64,000 bases of DNA from positions 2,629 to 66,628 of the forward strand of contig JAFLZH010000001.1 of assembly GCA_029785615.1 (NCBI GenBank), given 5' to 3'. The first letter of the stretch is position 1. Every line of letters begins with the position of its first letter. The notes under the pieces were generated by a model. The model searched no databases. It worked only from the letters and a program-made list of their open reading frames with translations, and had not been told where the DNA came from. Shown here in pieces: positions 1 through 9,811 of this stretch. Made by a program: the position numbers and the translations under genes. Source of the stretch: Nitrososphaerota archaeon. GTDB taxonomy: Archaea; Thermoproteota; Nitrososphaeria; Nitrososphaerales; Gagatemarchaeaceae.

Positions 1-7
1 GATCTTC

Positions 8-622
8 ATGCGGGCCAACGACAAGTTCCTGCTCGTCCCCAAAGGCCTCGCCCAGACGAAGTCCGACAGGCTCTGTGAAAACCTCCGGGTATCGGCCGTC
101 CCCACCTCGATCGGGGAGTCCAGGCTGCTGGGGGCCCTCTCCGCCATGAACGGCAACGGCGTCCTGGTGTCGAGGCTGGCCGAAGAAGCCGAGATCAGGG
201 AGATCAGGGACGCAACCGGCCTCAACGTCTCACGCCTCGAGTCGAAGCTTACTGCTGTGGGGAACCTCGTCGTGGCCAACGACAAGAGGGCCCTCGCCTC
301 CCCAGCCCTCGACCCCAGGGCTCTGTCCCAGGTCAGGGACGTGCTGGGGACCGAGGTCCAACAGGACGCCATAGGGGAGTACTACCAGGTGGGCTCATTG
401 GCGGTGACGACCAACCGCGGAGCGGCCGTGTACCCTGGCCTGGACGAGGCCGAGGTCGCCCGCATAGGCTCGGCGCTGGGGGTGGACGCCTATCCTACGT
501 CCATCAACGGCGGCGTCCCCTACGTCTCCTCAGGCCTGGTGGCGAACTCGCGTAACGCCGTCGCCGGGAGCCAGACGACCGGACCTGAGCTTGTGTTTAT
601 AACGCGGGCTCTGAGCGTTTGA
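8..622 (+). CDS. eif6: Translation initiation factor 6 (aIF6); true start may lie at or upstream of the window edge
   Basis: Translation with LVANDKRALASP, AVTTNRGAAVYPG repeats typical of the aIF6 pentein fold; followed by pfdA and ftsY. Confidence 0.9.
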   Translation: MRANDKFLLVPKGLAQTKSDRLCENLRVSAVPTSIGESRLLGALSAMNGNGVLVSRLAEEAEIREIRDATGLNVSRLESKLTAVGNLVVANDKRALASPALDPRALSQVRDVLGTEVQQDAIGEYYQVGSLAVTTNRGAAVYPGLDEAEVARIGSALGVDAYPTSINGGVPYVSSGLVANSRNAVAGSQTTGPELVFITRALSV

Positions 623-637
623 ATAAGTGTCACTGAA

Positions 638-1069
638 ATGAGCGAACTGACCACGGCCGAAGACACGGTCAACGCCCTGGTGGTCGAGATAAGGGTCCTC
701 GAGGGGACCTACAACGAGCTCTCGGCGAGGCAGAACCTGCTAGAGAGGGCGATGCTCGAAGGGCGCGCCGCCCTCGACGCCATAGGGGGACTGTCCGGCC
801 AGAGCTCCGGCGAGGTGCTCACCCAGGTAGGCGGAGGCATCATGCTCAGGTCGAGCCCTCCTGAGACTGACCGGGTGCTCGTGAGCATCGGCGCCAATGT
901 GGTGGTGGAGAAAGCAAGGGACGAGGCGGTGGCGATCCTCGAAGAGAGGGGGAGGGAGATCGAGAAGACCCTCGTCTCACTTGTGAGCCAGAGGAACGAG
1001 ATAGCCCAGAGGCTGAACTCTGACAGGGACGTGCTGAACAACTTCATGGCCCGAAACCAGCAGGGGTAG
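638..1069 (+). CDS. pfdA: Prefoldin alpha subunit
   Basis: Coiled-coil ends with central beta segment (GGGIMLRSS...VLVSIGANVVVEKARDEAV); between aIF6 and ftsY. Confidence 0.85.
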   Translation: MSELTTAEDTVNALVVEIRVLEGTYNELSARQNLLERAMLEGRAALDAIGGLSGQSSGEVLTQVGGGIMLRSSPPETDRVLVSIGANVVVEKARDEAVAILEERGREIEKTLVSLVSQRNEIAQRLNSDRDVLNNFMARNQQG

Positions 1070-1073
1070 CACC

Positions 1074-1982
1074 TTGTTCGACCGGCTGAAGCAGGCATTC
1101 TCCTCCATAACCAGCGCCGTAAGGGAGAAGCAGCTCAGCGGCCAGGACCTCGACAGCGCGGTCTTCGACTTTCAAATCTCGCTCATCGAGAGCGACGTAG
1201 CCCAGAGCGTCGCCGAAGCCCTCACCACCGAGGTCCAGAAGACCCTGGAAGGGACCAGGGTGGACCGCTCCGTCGACATGGCGGAGGTGGTCGGGGAGAG
1301 GCTGAACGCCTCCCTGGAGGCCGCTTTCGCGCGGGCGGGGTCCGTCGACATCGTGTCCAACGTCAGGGAGAAGGCGAAGGCGGGGGAGCCCTACGTCATC
1401 CTCTTCCTGGGGATAAACGGCACGGGGAAGACGACAACCGTGGCCAAGTTCGCCAACTTCCTGAAGAAGAACGGGCTGTCCGTCGTCTGCGCGGCCGGGG
1501 ACACCCACAGGCCGGGGGCCATCGAGCAGCTTTCGGAGCACGCCGAAAGGCTCTCACTCAAGGTCGTCTCCCAGCGCTACGGCGCGGACCCGGCGGCGGT
1601 GGGCCGCGACGGCGTCCTCTACGCCAAGGCGCACCACGTGGACTGCCTCCTGATCGACACGGCCGGGAGGATGCAGACAAACCAGAACCTGATGGAGGAG
1701 ATGTCGAAGATAGCCAGGGTGGTCAGGCCTGACTTCCGCATCTTCGTGGCGGACGCACTGACGGGGAACGACGCAGTCTCTCAGGCCGCGCTCTTCAACC
1801 AGCACGTCGGCTTCGACGGTGCCATCCTGACAAAGGCCGACGCAGACGTCAGGGGCGGGGCAGCCCTGTCCATAGTCTACACGACAGGCAAGCCCGTCCT
1901 CTTCTTGGGGGTTGGCCAGGGATACGACGACCTGTCCCCCTTCGACGCCAAGGCGTTCCTGGGTTCCATCACGGCCCGCTAG
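1074..1982 (+). CDS. ftsY: Signal recognition particle receptor FtsY
   Basis: GINGTGKTTTVAKFA, DTHRPGAIEQL, DTAGRMQTNQNLMEE, TKADADVRGGAALS SRP-GTPase motifs. Confidence 0.95.
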   Translation: MFDRLKQAFSSITSAVREKQLSGQDLDSAVFDFQISLIESDVAQSVAEALTTEVQKTLEGTRVDRSVDMAEVVGERLNASLEAAFARAGSVDIVSNVREKAKAGEPYVILFLGINGTGKTTTVAKFANFLKKNGLSVVCAAGDTHRPGAIEQLSEHAERLSLKVVSQRYGADPAAVGRDGVLYAKAHHVDCLLIDTAGRMQTNQNLMEEMSKIARVVRPDFRIFVADALTGNDAVSQAALFNQHVGFDGAILTKADADVRGGAALSIVYTTGKPVLFLGVGQGYDDLSPFDAKAFLGSITAR

Positions 1983-2172
1983 TCCGGCCCCCGAAGGAGC
2001 CTCTGGGGTACGTCCCCTTCCCCGTCCTCGCCCTCTCCATGTCCGCCCCCACGGCGGCGAATGGCCCGTCGCCGGTCGCCAGCCCGAGGACCTCGCCGTC
2101 CGGGGCCACGACCAACCCCCTCCCCCCGAACTCCGACCTCTCCTCAGGCATCTCGCAGACCGTGACCTTCAT
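1969..2172 (-). pseudogene. Possible C-terminal remnant of a nitrilase-superfamily gene
   Basis: FGGRGLVVAPDGEVLGLATGDGPFAAVGADMERAR resembles the nitrilase C-terminal strand pattern; only 67 aa and no N-terminal catalytic portion. Confidence 0.35.
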
Positions 2173-2209
2173 GGCAGCGGCGTCCTGTCCCCTAGCAGTA
2201 TCTATCTCC

Positions 2210-2881
2210 TCAGTCTCCGCCCTCGCCCAGCCTTCTCCTCTCTTCGCCCACCAGTTCGGTCATCGCCTCGAAGGCCCTGCTGGCGTCCTTCATCCCGACC
2301 ACCATGATGGTGTCGGTGAAGCAGCTGACCGTGTCCTCGACGTTCACCTTCTTCCTGAACAGCTGGTTGTAGAGGGCGCTGACGCATCCCGGGGTGGTGA
2401 CTATCTCCACGGGGCTGTGGACGGTTATGGCCGCCCCCTCCTCCCCCTCATCAAGTATCTCGGCGCTCCCCAGGGCCCTCTTGACCATCCGGTGGAGCCT
2501 CTGGTCGAAGATGAGGGTGATGGACGAAAGCGACTCTGACACCTGGATGAAGTCTTCATGGTTGGCGGAGAGCAGCGTCCCCACGATCTGAAGGGTCCTC
2601 TTTGTCTTCTCCACGGATACCCTGGAGACGTGGGTCCTCACGTTGACGACGCTCCCCGCGAGCACCCTGCTCACCCTCGGCGGGGCCGGTGAGTAGGAGC
2701 CTCGGAGCCGCTTGAGGGAGGTGGCCACGCCCACCTCGCTCACCCCCCTGACCCCCTTCCCCGTCCTCGCCGCCACCCTGGGGACCAGCATCCTGGCGAG
2801 GGCGCTGAGGTTCACGTAGTCCCTTGCCAGGGCGTCCTGGACGGAGAGGTCCGAGTCCACCTCGTCCCTGACCGCCTTCAT
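2210..2881 (-). CDS. Conserved protein with apparent C-terminal ACT-like region; start at internal ATG 2881 or upstream TTG 2923
   Basis: Clean 220+ aa frame; C-terminus VSCFTDTIMVVGMKDASRAFEAMTELV is ACT-like. Confidence 0.6.
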   Translation of the reverse strand: MKAVRDEVDSDLSVQDALARDYVNLSALARMLVPRVAARTGKGVRGVSEVGVATSLKRLRGSYSPAPPRVSRVLAGSVVNVRTHVSRVSVEKTKRTLQIVGTLLSANHEDFIQVSESLSSITLIFDQRLHRMVKRALGSAEILDEGEEGAAITVHSPVEIVTTPGCVSALYNQLFRKKVNVEDTVSCFTDTIMVVGMKDASRAFEAMTELVGEERRRLGEGGD

Positions 2882-2895
2882 GACTGAAGCTGTTT

Positions 2896-2921
2896 TGACC
2901 AGTTTTGGGTCATGTTTGACC
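2896..2921. promoter_or_regulatory. Three alternating-orientation TGACC/GGTCA half-sites between divergent genes
   Basis: TGACC 2896-2900, GGTCA 2908-2912, TGACC 2917-2921 read directly, between the ACT-like gene and argG. Confidence 0.4.
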
Positions 2922-2947
2922 AAAACGCCGTTTTCCTGTCCAAAATC

Positions 2948-2954
2948 TATAAAA
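2948..2954 (+). promoter_or_regulatory. Putative TATA box for argG
   Basis: TATAAAA about 29-35 nt upstream of the argG start. Confidence 0.5.
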
Positions 2955-2982
2955 GCATTGTTGAGGCCGTCCGGTCCGAAGT

Positions 2983-4227
2983 TTGCGCCGAACCGTTGCC
3001 CTCGCGTTCTCCGGCGGCCTAGACACCTCAGTGTGCGTCAAGTGGCTCCAGGAGAAGTACGACGCTGAGGTGGTCACGGTCACCCTCGATTTGGGCCAGA
3101 GGGACGACATGGATGAGATTGAGAAGCGCTCCAGGCAGATCGGCGCCAGGAACCATTACACCATAGACGCCAAGGAAGAGTTCATCCACGACTACGTCTT
3201 CCCATCGATCAAGGCGAACGCCCTCTACGAAGGGAAGTACCCTCTCAGCACAGCCTTGGGGAGGCCCCTCATCGGGAAGAAGCTCGTCGAAGTGGCTGAG
3301 AAGGAGGGTGCTGACGCGGTCGCCCACGGCTGCACGGGCAAGGGGAACGACCAGGTCAGGATCGACGTCACCGTGAGGGCGATGAACCCGTCCCTGCAGG
3401 TCATAGCCCCGGTCCGCGAGTGGAACATGAGCAGGGACGAGGAGATCGCCTACGCCCAGGAGCGCGGGCTCCCGGTCAAGCCCTCGAAGTCGATATTCAG
3501 CGTCGACCAGAACATCTGGGGGAGGTCCGTGGAGAGCGGGCCCCTCGAGAACCCTGGGACCGAGCCCCCCGAGGACGCCTTCGAGTGGACCGCTTCCCCC
3601 GAGGAGGCGCCGGACGAGCCCCGATACCTGGAACTCGGCTTCCAGGAAGGAGTCCCCGCCAGGGTTGACGGCAAGGCCATGGATCCCCTCGAGCTGGTAA
3701 GCTACGTGAACGAGGTCGCAGGGGCGCACGGCGTCGGCAGGATCGACCACATAGAGGACAGGCTCGTGGGGATAAAGTCACGGGAGGTCTACGAATGCCC
3801 GGCGGCGTCCGTCGTCATCGACGCCCATAGAGACCTGGAGAAGCTGGTCCTGACCCGCCACGAGCTCGACTTCAAGGCCCACGTGGAGAGGGAGTGGGCG
3901 TGGCTGGTCTACTCAGGGCTCTGGCTGGAGCCGCTCAGGCCGGCCCTGGACCGCTTCATCGCCGCCACCCAGCACAGGGTGACCGGCTCGGTGAAGGTGA
4001 AGCTCTACAAGGGGACCTCCCGGGTCGTCGGCAGGTCGTCGGACTACTCCATCTACGACATCGGCCTGTCCACCTACGGCCGCGGTTCGACCTTTGACCA
4101 GAAGAGCGCGGTAGGCTTCATAGAGCTCTGGGGGCTCCAGTCTAGGGTCGCTTCCGGGCTCAGCTCTCAAGCCGAGGAAAAAGAAAAGAATGGACATCAG
4201 GGGACCAAGGCTAAGGAAGCCCAGTGA
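2983..4227 (+). CDS. argG: Argininosuccinate synthase (TTG start)
   Basis: ALAFSGGLDTSVCVKWL, AHGCTGKGNDQVR, DQNIWGRSVE motifs. Confidence 0.95.
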   Translation: MRRTVALAFSGGLDTSVCVKWLQEKYDAEVVTVTLDLGQRDDMDEIEKRSRQIGARNHYTIDAKEEFIHDYVFPSIKANALYEGKYPLSTALGRPLIGKKLVEVAEKEGADAVAHGCTGKGNDQVRIDVTVRAMNPSLQVIAPVREWNMSRDEEIAYAQERGLPVKPSKSIFSVDQNIWGRSVESGPLENPGTEPPEDAFEWTASPEEAPDEPRYLELGFQEGVPARVDGKAMDPLELVSYVNEVAGAHGVGRIDHIEDRLVGIKSREVYECPAASVVIDAHRDLEKLVLTRHELDFKAHVEREWAWLVYSGLWLEPLRPALDRFIAATQHRVTGSVKVKLYKGTSRVVGRSSDYSIYDIGLSTYGRGSTFDQKSAVGFIELWGLQSRVASGLSSQAEEKEKNGHQGTKAKEAQ

Positions 4228-5674
4228 CGAGGCCCTCGCCTTCACCTCCTCGATGGCCGACGACGGGCGCATCGCCCGCCAGGTCATCTTGGTGAATTTG
4301 GCCCACATGGCAGCCCTCGTCAGGGCAGGAGAAGTGGACCGAAAGCTGGGCGCGAAGTGCGTGAAGTTCCTGGTCGGCGCCTCCGCCGAGATACCCCCCG
4401 GCGCGAAGTCCGAGGACTTCCATCAGCAGCTCGAGCAGGCCGCGGTCGACTCCCTCGGCGTGGAGACAGCCGGGTTCCTCAACTACGGCAAGAGCAGGAA
4501 CGACCAGGTCGCCACCGCCATACGGATGGAGCTGAGGGGCTCGGTTCTCGCCCTCGTCGGCTCCGTCGTGGGGCTCCAGTCGGCGCTGCTGAGCCAGGCG
4601 AGCAAGAATGGCGCAGTCCTGGTCCCAGGATACACCCACCTGCAGAGGGCGCAGCCCGCGACCTTCGCCCACCACCTATTCGCCCACTTCGACGCCTTCC
4701 AGCGCGACGCTGAGAGGGCCCTCCAGCTCTACGCCCGCGTCAACCTGTCCCCCATGGGGTCGGCCGCCATGGCGGGGACGTCGGTGAAGCTCGACAGGAG
4801 GTACGTCGCCGGGCTCCTCGGCTTCCACGGTCTGGTCAGAAACGCAATGGACGCGGTCTCTTCGAGGGACGTAGCCGTCGAGGCCCTTTCCTGCGCCACC
4901 ATCGCAGCCCTCGACGCCAGCAGGCTGGCCGAGGAGCTGATACTATGGAGCTCGGCGGAGTTCGGGTTCGTCGAGCTCGCCGACGCCTACGCCGCGTCAA
5001 GCAGCATAATGCCACAGAAGAAGAACGCGGTGGCCGCAGAGATGGCCCGGGCCAAGGCAGGGTCAGTCATGGGGGGCCTGGTCGCCGCCTGCGCCATCCT
5101 GAAGGCCCTCCCCTACTCTTACAACCTCGACCTCCAGGAGGTCACCCCTCACCTCTGGCGGGCCATGGACGACGTGACCGCCACCCTCGGCGTGCTCGCG
5201 GGCATGGTCGCCTCGGCCTCGCTCAGGAAGGGGCGCCTGGACTCGGCTGTCCACGGCGACGGCTCTACAGCCGTTGCCCTCGCCAACTACCTCGTCAGAG
5301 AGCGCGGCGTCTCCTTCCGCCAGGCCCATGCCATGGTGGGGGCGCTCGTGCGGGCCTCGGCTGACACGGGAGCGCCGCTTCAGGAAGTGGCGGCGTCCAG
5401 GCTCGCGCACGTCTCCGCAGGCTTCGGGAAGAAGGTATCAGTGGACAGGGGCACCATCGAGGGCCTCCTTGACCCCGCCCGGTTCCTCGAGGGGGTCGCG
5501 ACCGAAGGAGGGGCAAACCCCCGATCCATAGCGAAGGAGCTCAGGCTGCGCGAGGGCGACATCGCCTCTACGCGGTCCTCGCTCTCCGAGCTGAAGGCGA
5601 GGCTGGCCGCATCAGAGCGGAGGCTGCGCGCCACTACACTGGGACTGGCACGGGAGGTGAAATCAGGAGATTGA
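4190..5674 (+). CDS. argH: Argininosuccinate lyase
   Basis: NYGKSRNDQVATA, SSSIMPQKKNAVAAE fumarase-superfamily signature; overlaps the argG end. Confidence 0.93.
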   Translation: MDIRGPRLRKPSDEALAFTSSMADDGRIARQVILVNLAHMAALVRAGEVDRKLGAKCVKFLVGASAEIPPGAKSEDFHQQLEQAAVDSLGVETAGFLNYGKSRNDQVATAIRMELRGSVLALVGSVVGLQSALLSQASKNGAVLVPGYTHLQRAQPATFAHHLFAHFDAFQRDAERALQLYARVNLSPMGSAAMAGTSVKLDRRYVAGLLGFHGLVRNAMDAVSSRDVAVEALSCATIAALDASRLAEELILWSSAEFGFVELADAYAASSSIMPQKKNAVAAEMARAKAGSVMGGLVAACAILKALPYSYNLDLQEVTPHLWRAMDDVTATLGVLAGMVASASLRKGRLDSAVHGDGSTAVALANYLVRERGVSFRQAHAMVGALVRASADTGAPLQEVAASRLAHVSAGFGKKVSVDRGTIEGLLDPARFLEGVATEGGANPRSIAKELRLREGDIASTRSSLSELKARLAASERRLRATTLGLAREVKSGD

Positions 5675-5844
5675 ACACGAGTTGCAACGAATGCGGAGCC
5701 GCGCTGACCGTCCCCGACGACGCCATAATCGGGGAGCTTGTCTCTTGCAGGGACTGCTCTTCGGAATACGAGGTGGCGGAGATATCCAACGGCAGCGTCC
5801 TCCTCAAAGCCGCTGAGAAGGTCGGAGAGGACTGGGGAGAATAG
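5671..5844 (+). CDS. lysW: LysW/ArgW amino-group carrier protein (57 aa, missing from the ORF track)
   Basis: TTG start; LNTSCNECGAALTVPDDAIIGELVSCRDCSSEYEVAEISNGSVLLKAAEKVGEDWGE; two CxxC knuckles and C-terminal EDWGE; stop overlaps the lysX start. Confidence 0.93.
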   Translation: MNTSCNECGAALTVPDDAIIGELVSCRDCSSEYEVAEISNGSVLLKAAEKVGEDWGE

Positions 5845-6695
5845 TGAAGCTCACCATAACTTTCGACAGGCTCAGGTGGGAGGAGAAGGCGCTCAGCGAA
5901 GCCGCCGAAGCCGCGGGGATCGAGGTGTCCCTGGTCGACGTCAAGGGGCTGGTCTTCGAGGTCCCCAAGAAGCGCCCGGAGTTCGGGGACGTGGTGCTCC
6001 AGCGGTGCATCAGCCACTACAGGTCGTCGCTCCTCACCCGGGCCCTGGAGGGGGCAGGGATGCAGGTCATCAACAGCCAGGCGGTGGCCGAGGTCTGCAG
6101 CAACAAGCTCGCCACCAGCATCGCGCTTTCGAACGCCGGCGTGCCTACCCCGCGCACCTTCCTCGCCCTCACCTCAGACGCCGCCGAGGAGGCCGCCGAG
6201 AAACTCGGCTACCCCCTGGTGCTGAAGCCGTTCACTGGGAGCTGGGGGCGCATGGTGACTGTCGTCCGTGACAGGGCGACCCTGGAGTCGCTCATCGAGT
6301 ACAAGGAGGAGCTCGCGAACCCGCAGGAGCAGCACATGTACTACCTCCAGGAGTACGTCAACAGGCCCCCAAGGGACGTCAGGGCCATAGTTGCCGGGGA
6401 CAGCATAGTCGCCTGCGTCCACAGGATCGCGCCACCGGGGGAGTGGAGGACCAACGTCGCCCGGGGAGCGACGTCCGAGGCGTTCAAGCCCGACGCCGAG
6501 CTGGCGGAGGTCATACTGAAGGCAGCCGAGGCCGTGGGGGGCGGGATCCTCGGGGTCGACGCCATGGAGCCGGAGTCAGGCTACGTGGTCCACGAAGTCA
6601 ACAACACCGTCGAATTCAAGGGGGCCCAGTCCGCCGTGGGGTTCGACATCCCCTCCAGGCTGATCAGCTATGTCGCAGGGTCGGCGAGGCGATAG
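5844..6695 (+). CDS. lysX: LysW ligase (LysX/ArgX, ATP-grasp)
   Basis: ATP-grasp pattern; ...VHEVNNTVEFKGAQSAVGFDIPSRLISYV; directly downstream of lysW. Confidence 0.9.
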   Translation: MKLTITFDRLRWEEKALSEAAEAAGIEVSLVDVKGLVFEVPKKRPEFGDVVLQRCISHYRSSLLTRALEGAGMQVINSQAVAEVCSNKLATSIALSNAGVPTPRTFLALTSDAAEEAAEKLGYPLVLKPFTGSWGRMVTVVRDRATLESLIEYKEELANPQEQHMYYLQEYVNRPPRDVRAIVAGDSIVACVHRIAPPGEWRTNVARGATSEAFKPDAELAEVILKAAEAVGGGILGVDAMEPESGYVVHEVNNTVEFKGAQSAVGFDIPSRLISYVAGSARR

Positions 6696-6696
6696 C

Positions 6697-7758
6697 ATGG
6701 TCCGCGTGGGCGTGCTCGCGGGCTCCGGGTACATAGGAGGGGAGCTGCTCCGGCTGCTCCTCCAGCACCCCGAGGCCGAGGTGGCCTACGCCACCTCGAG
6801 GAGGTACGCCGGGGAGTACGTGTTCAGGGTGCACCCCAACCTCAGAGGGGTCACGGACCTGAAGTTCGTCCCCTTCGACGCGTCAAAGCTCGCAGGGTCG
6901 GCCGACGTCGTGTTCGCGGCCCTCCCCCACGGCGAGTCGGTGAAGGTGGTCCCACAGCTCGCAGACGCCGGGCTCAGGATCGTAGACCTCAGCGCTGACT
7001 TTAGGCTCGGGGACAGCTCTCAGTACCCAGTCTGGTACGGCTACGACCACCCCCGCCCCGACCTGCTGGGGAAGTTCGTGCTCTCGATCCCCGAGCTGAA
7101 CCGGGAGCAGGTCAAGGGGGCGAGGCTGGTGGCTTCCCCGGGGTGCACCGCGATCACCACAATCCTCGCCCTAGCCCCTCTCATCAGGATGAAGTCCCTG
7201 GGGGTGGACACGGAACACGTCGTGGTCGACGCCAAGGTCGGCTCCTCAGGGTCAGGCGGCAAGCCATCCCTCGCGACGCACTTCTCGGAGAGGTTCAACG
7301 TGGTGAGGCCCTACAAGCCCGCGGGGCACAGGCACGCCGCCGAGATAGAGCAGGTCCTATCATCCGTCGCCGGCGTCCGGGTCAGAGTCTCGATGTCGGC
7401 CCACGGCGTGAACATGGTGAGGGGTATCCTGAGCACCTCTCATGTCTTCGCGTCCGGGGAACTGAAGTCCATCGACATATGGAAGGCGTACCGCGAAGCA
7501 TACTCAGGGAGCCACTTCGTCAGGATAGTCAGGGACAGGCAGGGGCCCTTCAGGCTCCCGGACCCGAAGCTCGTCATAGGCTCCAACTTCTGCGACGTGG
7601 GCTTCGAGATAGAAGAGAGGACGGGGAGGATAGTCGCCTTCGGCGCCACTGACAACCTGATCAAGGGGGCAGCGGGGAACGCGATCCAGTCGATGAATCT
7701 CATGCTAGGATTCGACGAGAAGGCGGGGCTGGCGATGGCGCCCCTCCATCCGGTGTAG
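6697..7758 (+). CDS. argC: [LysW]-aminoadipyl/glutamyl phosphate reductase
   Basis: VGVLAGSGYIGGELLRLL, ASPGCTAITT, SGSGGKPS motifs. Confidence 0.93.
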   Translation: MVRVGVLAGSGYIGGELLRLLLQHPEAEVAYATSRRYAGEYVFRVHPNLRGVTDLKFVPFDASKLAGSADVVFAALPHGESVKVVPQLADAGLRIVDLSADFRLGDSSQYPVWYGYDHPRPDLLGKFVLSIPELNREQVKGARLVASPGCTAITTILALAPLIRMKSLGVDTEHVVVDAKVGSSGSGGKPSLATHFSERFNVVRPYKPAGHRHAAEIEQVLSSVAGVRVRVSMSAHGVNMVRGILSTSHVFASGELKSIDIWKAYREAYSGSHFVRIVRDRQGPFRLPDPKLVIGSNFCDVGFEIEERTGRIVAFGATDNLIKGAAGNAIQSMNLMLGFDEKAGLAMAPLHPV

Positions 7759-7762
7759 CGAG

Positions 7763-8569
7763 TTGAAGGTGGTCGTGAAGATCGGCGGGAGCCTCATGAA
7801 GGCCGGCGTCCCCGAGGCCCTGGTCCAGGATGCGGCGAAGCTTTCCCCCTCCCACCAACTCGTCTTCGTGCACGGAGGGGGGGACGTGGTGACGGAGTAC
7901 GCGAACAGGCTTGGGAAGGAGCAACGCTTCGTCGTCTCTCCAGAAGGGATCAGGAGCAGGTACACGGACAGAGAGACGGTGGAGATCTACCAGATGGTGA
8001 TGAGCGGTCTCCTCGCCAAGCGCCTGGTGCAGTCCTTCCACAGGGCGGGGCTGAAGGGGGTCTCCCTCGCGGGGGAGGACGGGGCCCTCATCACGGCCGC
8101 ACGGAAGTCAAAGCTGGTGATTGTGGACGAGAGGGGCCGCAGGGTGGCCATCGAAGGGGGGTACACAGGCAGGGTCAGCGGTGTCAACTCGTCCCTCCTG
8201 GACCTCCTCCTCGGCCAAGGGTACATCCCCGTAGTCTCCCCCGTGGCCGTAGGGGAGGAGGGAGAGCCGCTCAACATAGACGGAGACAAGGCCGCTGCCT
8301 CCATTGCCGCGGGGGCAGGGGCGGACGCAGTGGTGTTCGCGACCAACGTCGAGGGGCTGAGCCTCGACGGCTCCCTCGTCAGGCGCCTCTCAGCGGAGGA
8401 GGCTAGGGCGAGCCTCCCGAAGGTCGGGTTCGGCATGCAGAAGAAGGTCATGGCCGCGGTGGACGCGGTGAAGGCGGGAGTCAAGGAGGCTGTGATCTGC
8501 TCTGGTACGAAGGAGGCCCCCCTGTCAAAGGCCCTCGCGCACGAGGGGTGCACGGTGGTGACGCCATGA
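7763..8569 (+). CDS. argB: [LysW]-aminoadipate/glutamate kinase
   Basis: VVKIGGSLMKAG, VFVHGGGDVV amino-acid kinase motifs. Confidence 0.92.
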   Translation: MKVVVKIGGSLMKAGVPEALVQDAAKLSPSHQLVFVHGGGDVVTEYANRLGKEQRFVVSPEGIRSRYTDRETVEIYQMVMSGLLAKRLVQSFHRAGLKGVSLAGEDGALITAARKSKLVIVDERGRRVAIEGGYTGRVSGVNSSLLDLLLGQGYIPVVSPVAVGEEGEPLNIDGDKAAASIAAGAGADAVVFATNVEGLSLDGSLVRRLSAEEARASLPKVGFGMQKKVMAAVDAVKAGVKEAVICSGTKEAPLSKALAHEGCTVVTP

Positions 8570-9756
8570 CCGAGCTGATCCGCAGTCTGGAGGACTCCTA
8601 CGAGGCCCATGCCTTCAACAAATTCCCGCTGGCTATCGTGAGGGGGAAGGGGTCGCTCGTCTGGGACTCGGAGGGGAAGGAGTACATCGACTTCATGTCA
8701 GGGATTGGGGTCGCCCTGGTCGGCCACTGCAACGACTCCGTGATCGACGCGGTGAGAGAGCAGGTTGGGAGGTTGATCACCTGCCACGGCTCCTACTACA
8801 ACGACGCCAGGGCAGGCTTCGTAGAGCGCCTGGCGAAGGCCGCACCGAAGGGGCTGGGGAGGGTCCTCCTCACCAGCACCGGGACCGAGTCCGTGGAGGC
8901 GGCCATCAAGCTGGCAAGGCGGCACACCGCGAGGAAGAAGGTCGTGGCGATGAAGGGCGCCTTCCATGGCAAGACCTACGGATCCCTCTCGGCCACCTGG
9001 AGCAAGAAGTACAGGGATCCCTTCGGCCCGCTCCTCGAAGGGTTCGGGTTCGCAGAGTACGCCGACGCGAAGTCGCTGGAGTCCCTGGTCGACGGAGATA
9101 CCGCTGCAGTGATCGCGGAACCGATCCAGGGAGAGAGCGGGATCATCGTCCCCCCCGACGGCTACTTCAGGGAGGTCAGGGAGATATGCGACAGGAACGG
9201 GGCCCTGCTGATCTTCGACGAGATCCAGTCCGGCCTGGGGCGGACAGGAAAGATGTGGGCATCGGAGCATTGGGGTGTCGTCCCGGACATAATGACGGTG
9301 TCCAAGGGGCTCGGAGGGGGCCTACCCATAGGCGCCGCCATCGCCACCGACGAGGTCGCCGGGAGCCTGAAGGGTGGCGAGCACACAAGCACCTTCGCAG
9401 GCAACCCGCTCTCCTGCGCCGCTGGCTCGGCCACCCTCGACTACATCGCCAGGAACGACCTCCCCGCCAGGGCGAGGGAGAAGGGGGAGGCGCTGAAATC
9501 AGGGCTCGCCAAGGTCGCATCTGCCCACAGACTCGTCAAGGAAGTGCGGGGGCTGGGGCTCATGCTGGCACTTCAGACCCGGGTGGACATCCATTCCATG
9601 CTCCTGGCAGCACAGTCCCGGGGGGTCATCACAGCCTACTCCGGGAGGGACACGTTCAGGCTCCTGCCTCCGCTCGTGGTCGAGGACGCTCAGATGGCCA
9701 GGGGGCTCGAGGTCCTAGACAGGGTCATGGCCGAAGCGGAGGCGGGGCGGTTCTGA
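8566..9756 (+). CDS. argD: Aminotransferase class III (LysJ/ArgD)
   Basis: DFMSGIGVALVGHC, IFDEIQSGLGRTGKMWASEHWGVVPDIMTVSKGLGGGLPIGA PLP motif. Confidence 0.93.
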   Translation: MTELIRSLEDSYEAHAFNKFPLAIVRGKGSLVWDSEGKEYIDFMSGIGVALVGHCNDSVIDAVREQVGRLITCHGSYYNDARAGFVERLAKAAPKGLGRVLLTSTGTESVEAAIKLARRHTARKKVVAMKGAFHGKTYGSLSATWSKKYRDPFGPLLEGFGFAEYADAKSLESLVDGDTAAVIAEPIQGESGIIVPPDGYFREVREICDRNGALLIFDEIQSGLGRTGKMWASEHWGVVPDIMTVSKGLGGGLPIGAAIATDEVAGSLKGGEHTSTFAGNPLSCAAGSATLDYIARNDLPARAREKGEALKSGLAKVASAHRLVKEVRGLGLMLALQTRVDIHSMLLAAQSRGVITAYSGRDTFRLLPPLVVEDAQMARGLEVLDRVMAEAEAGRF

Positions 9757-9811
9757 CTGCGCGAAGCGCGTCATGGGCTTCCCCTCGTCGGCGCCGGCCC
9801 GCCGGAGAGAG

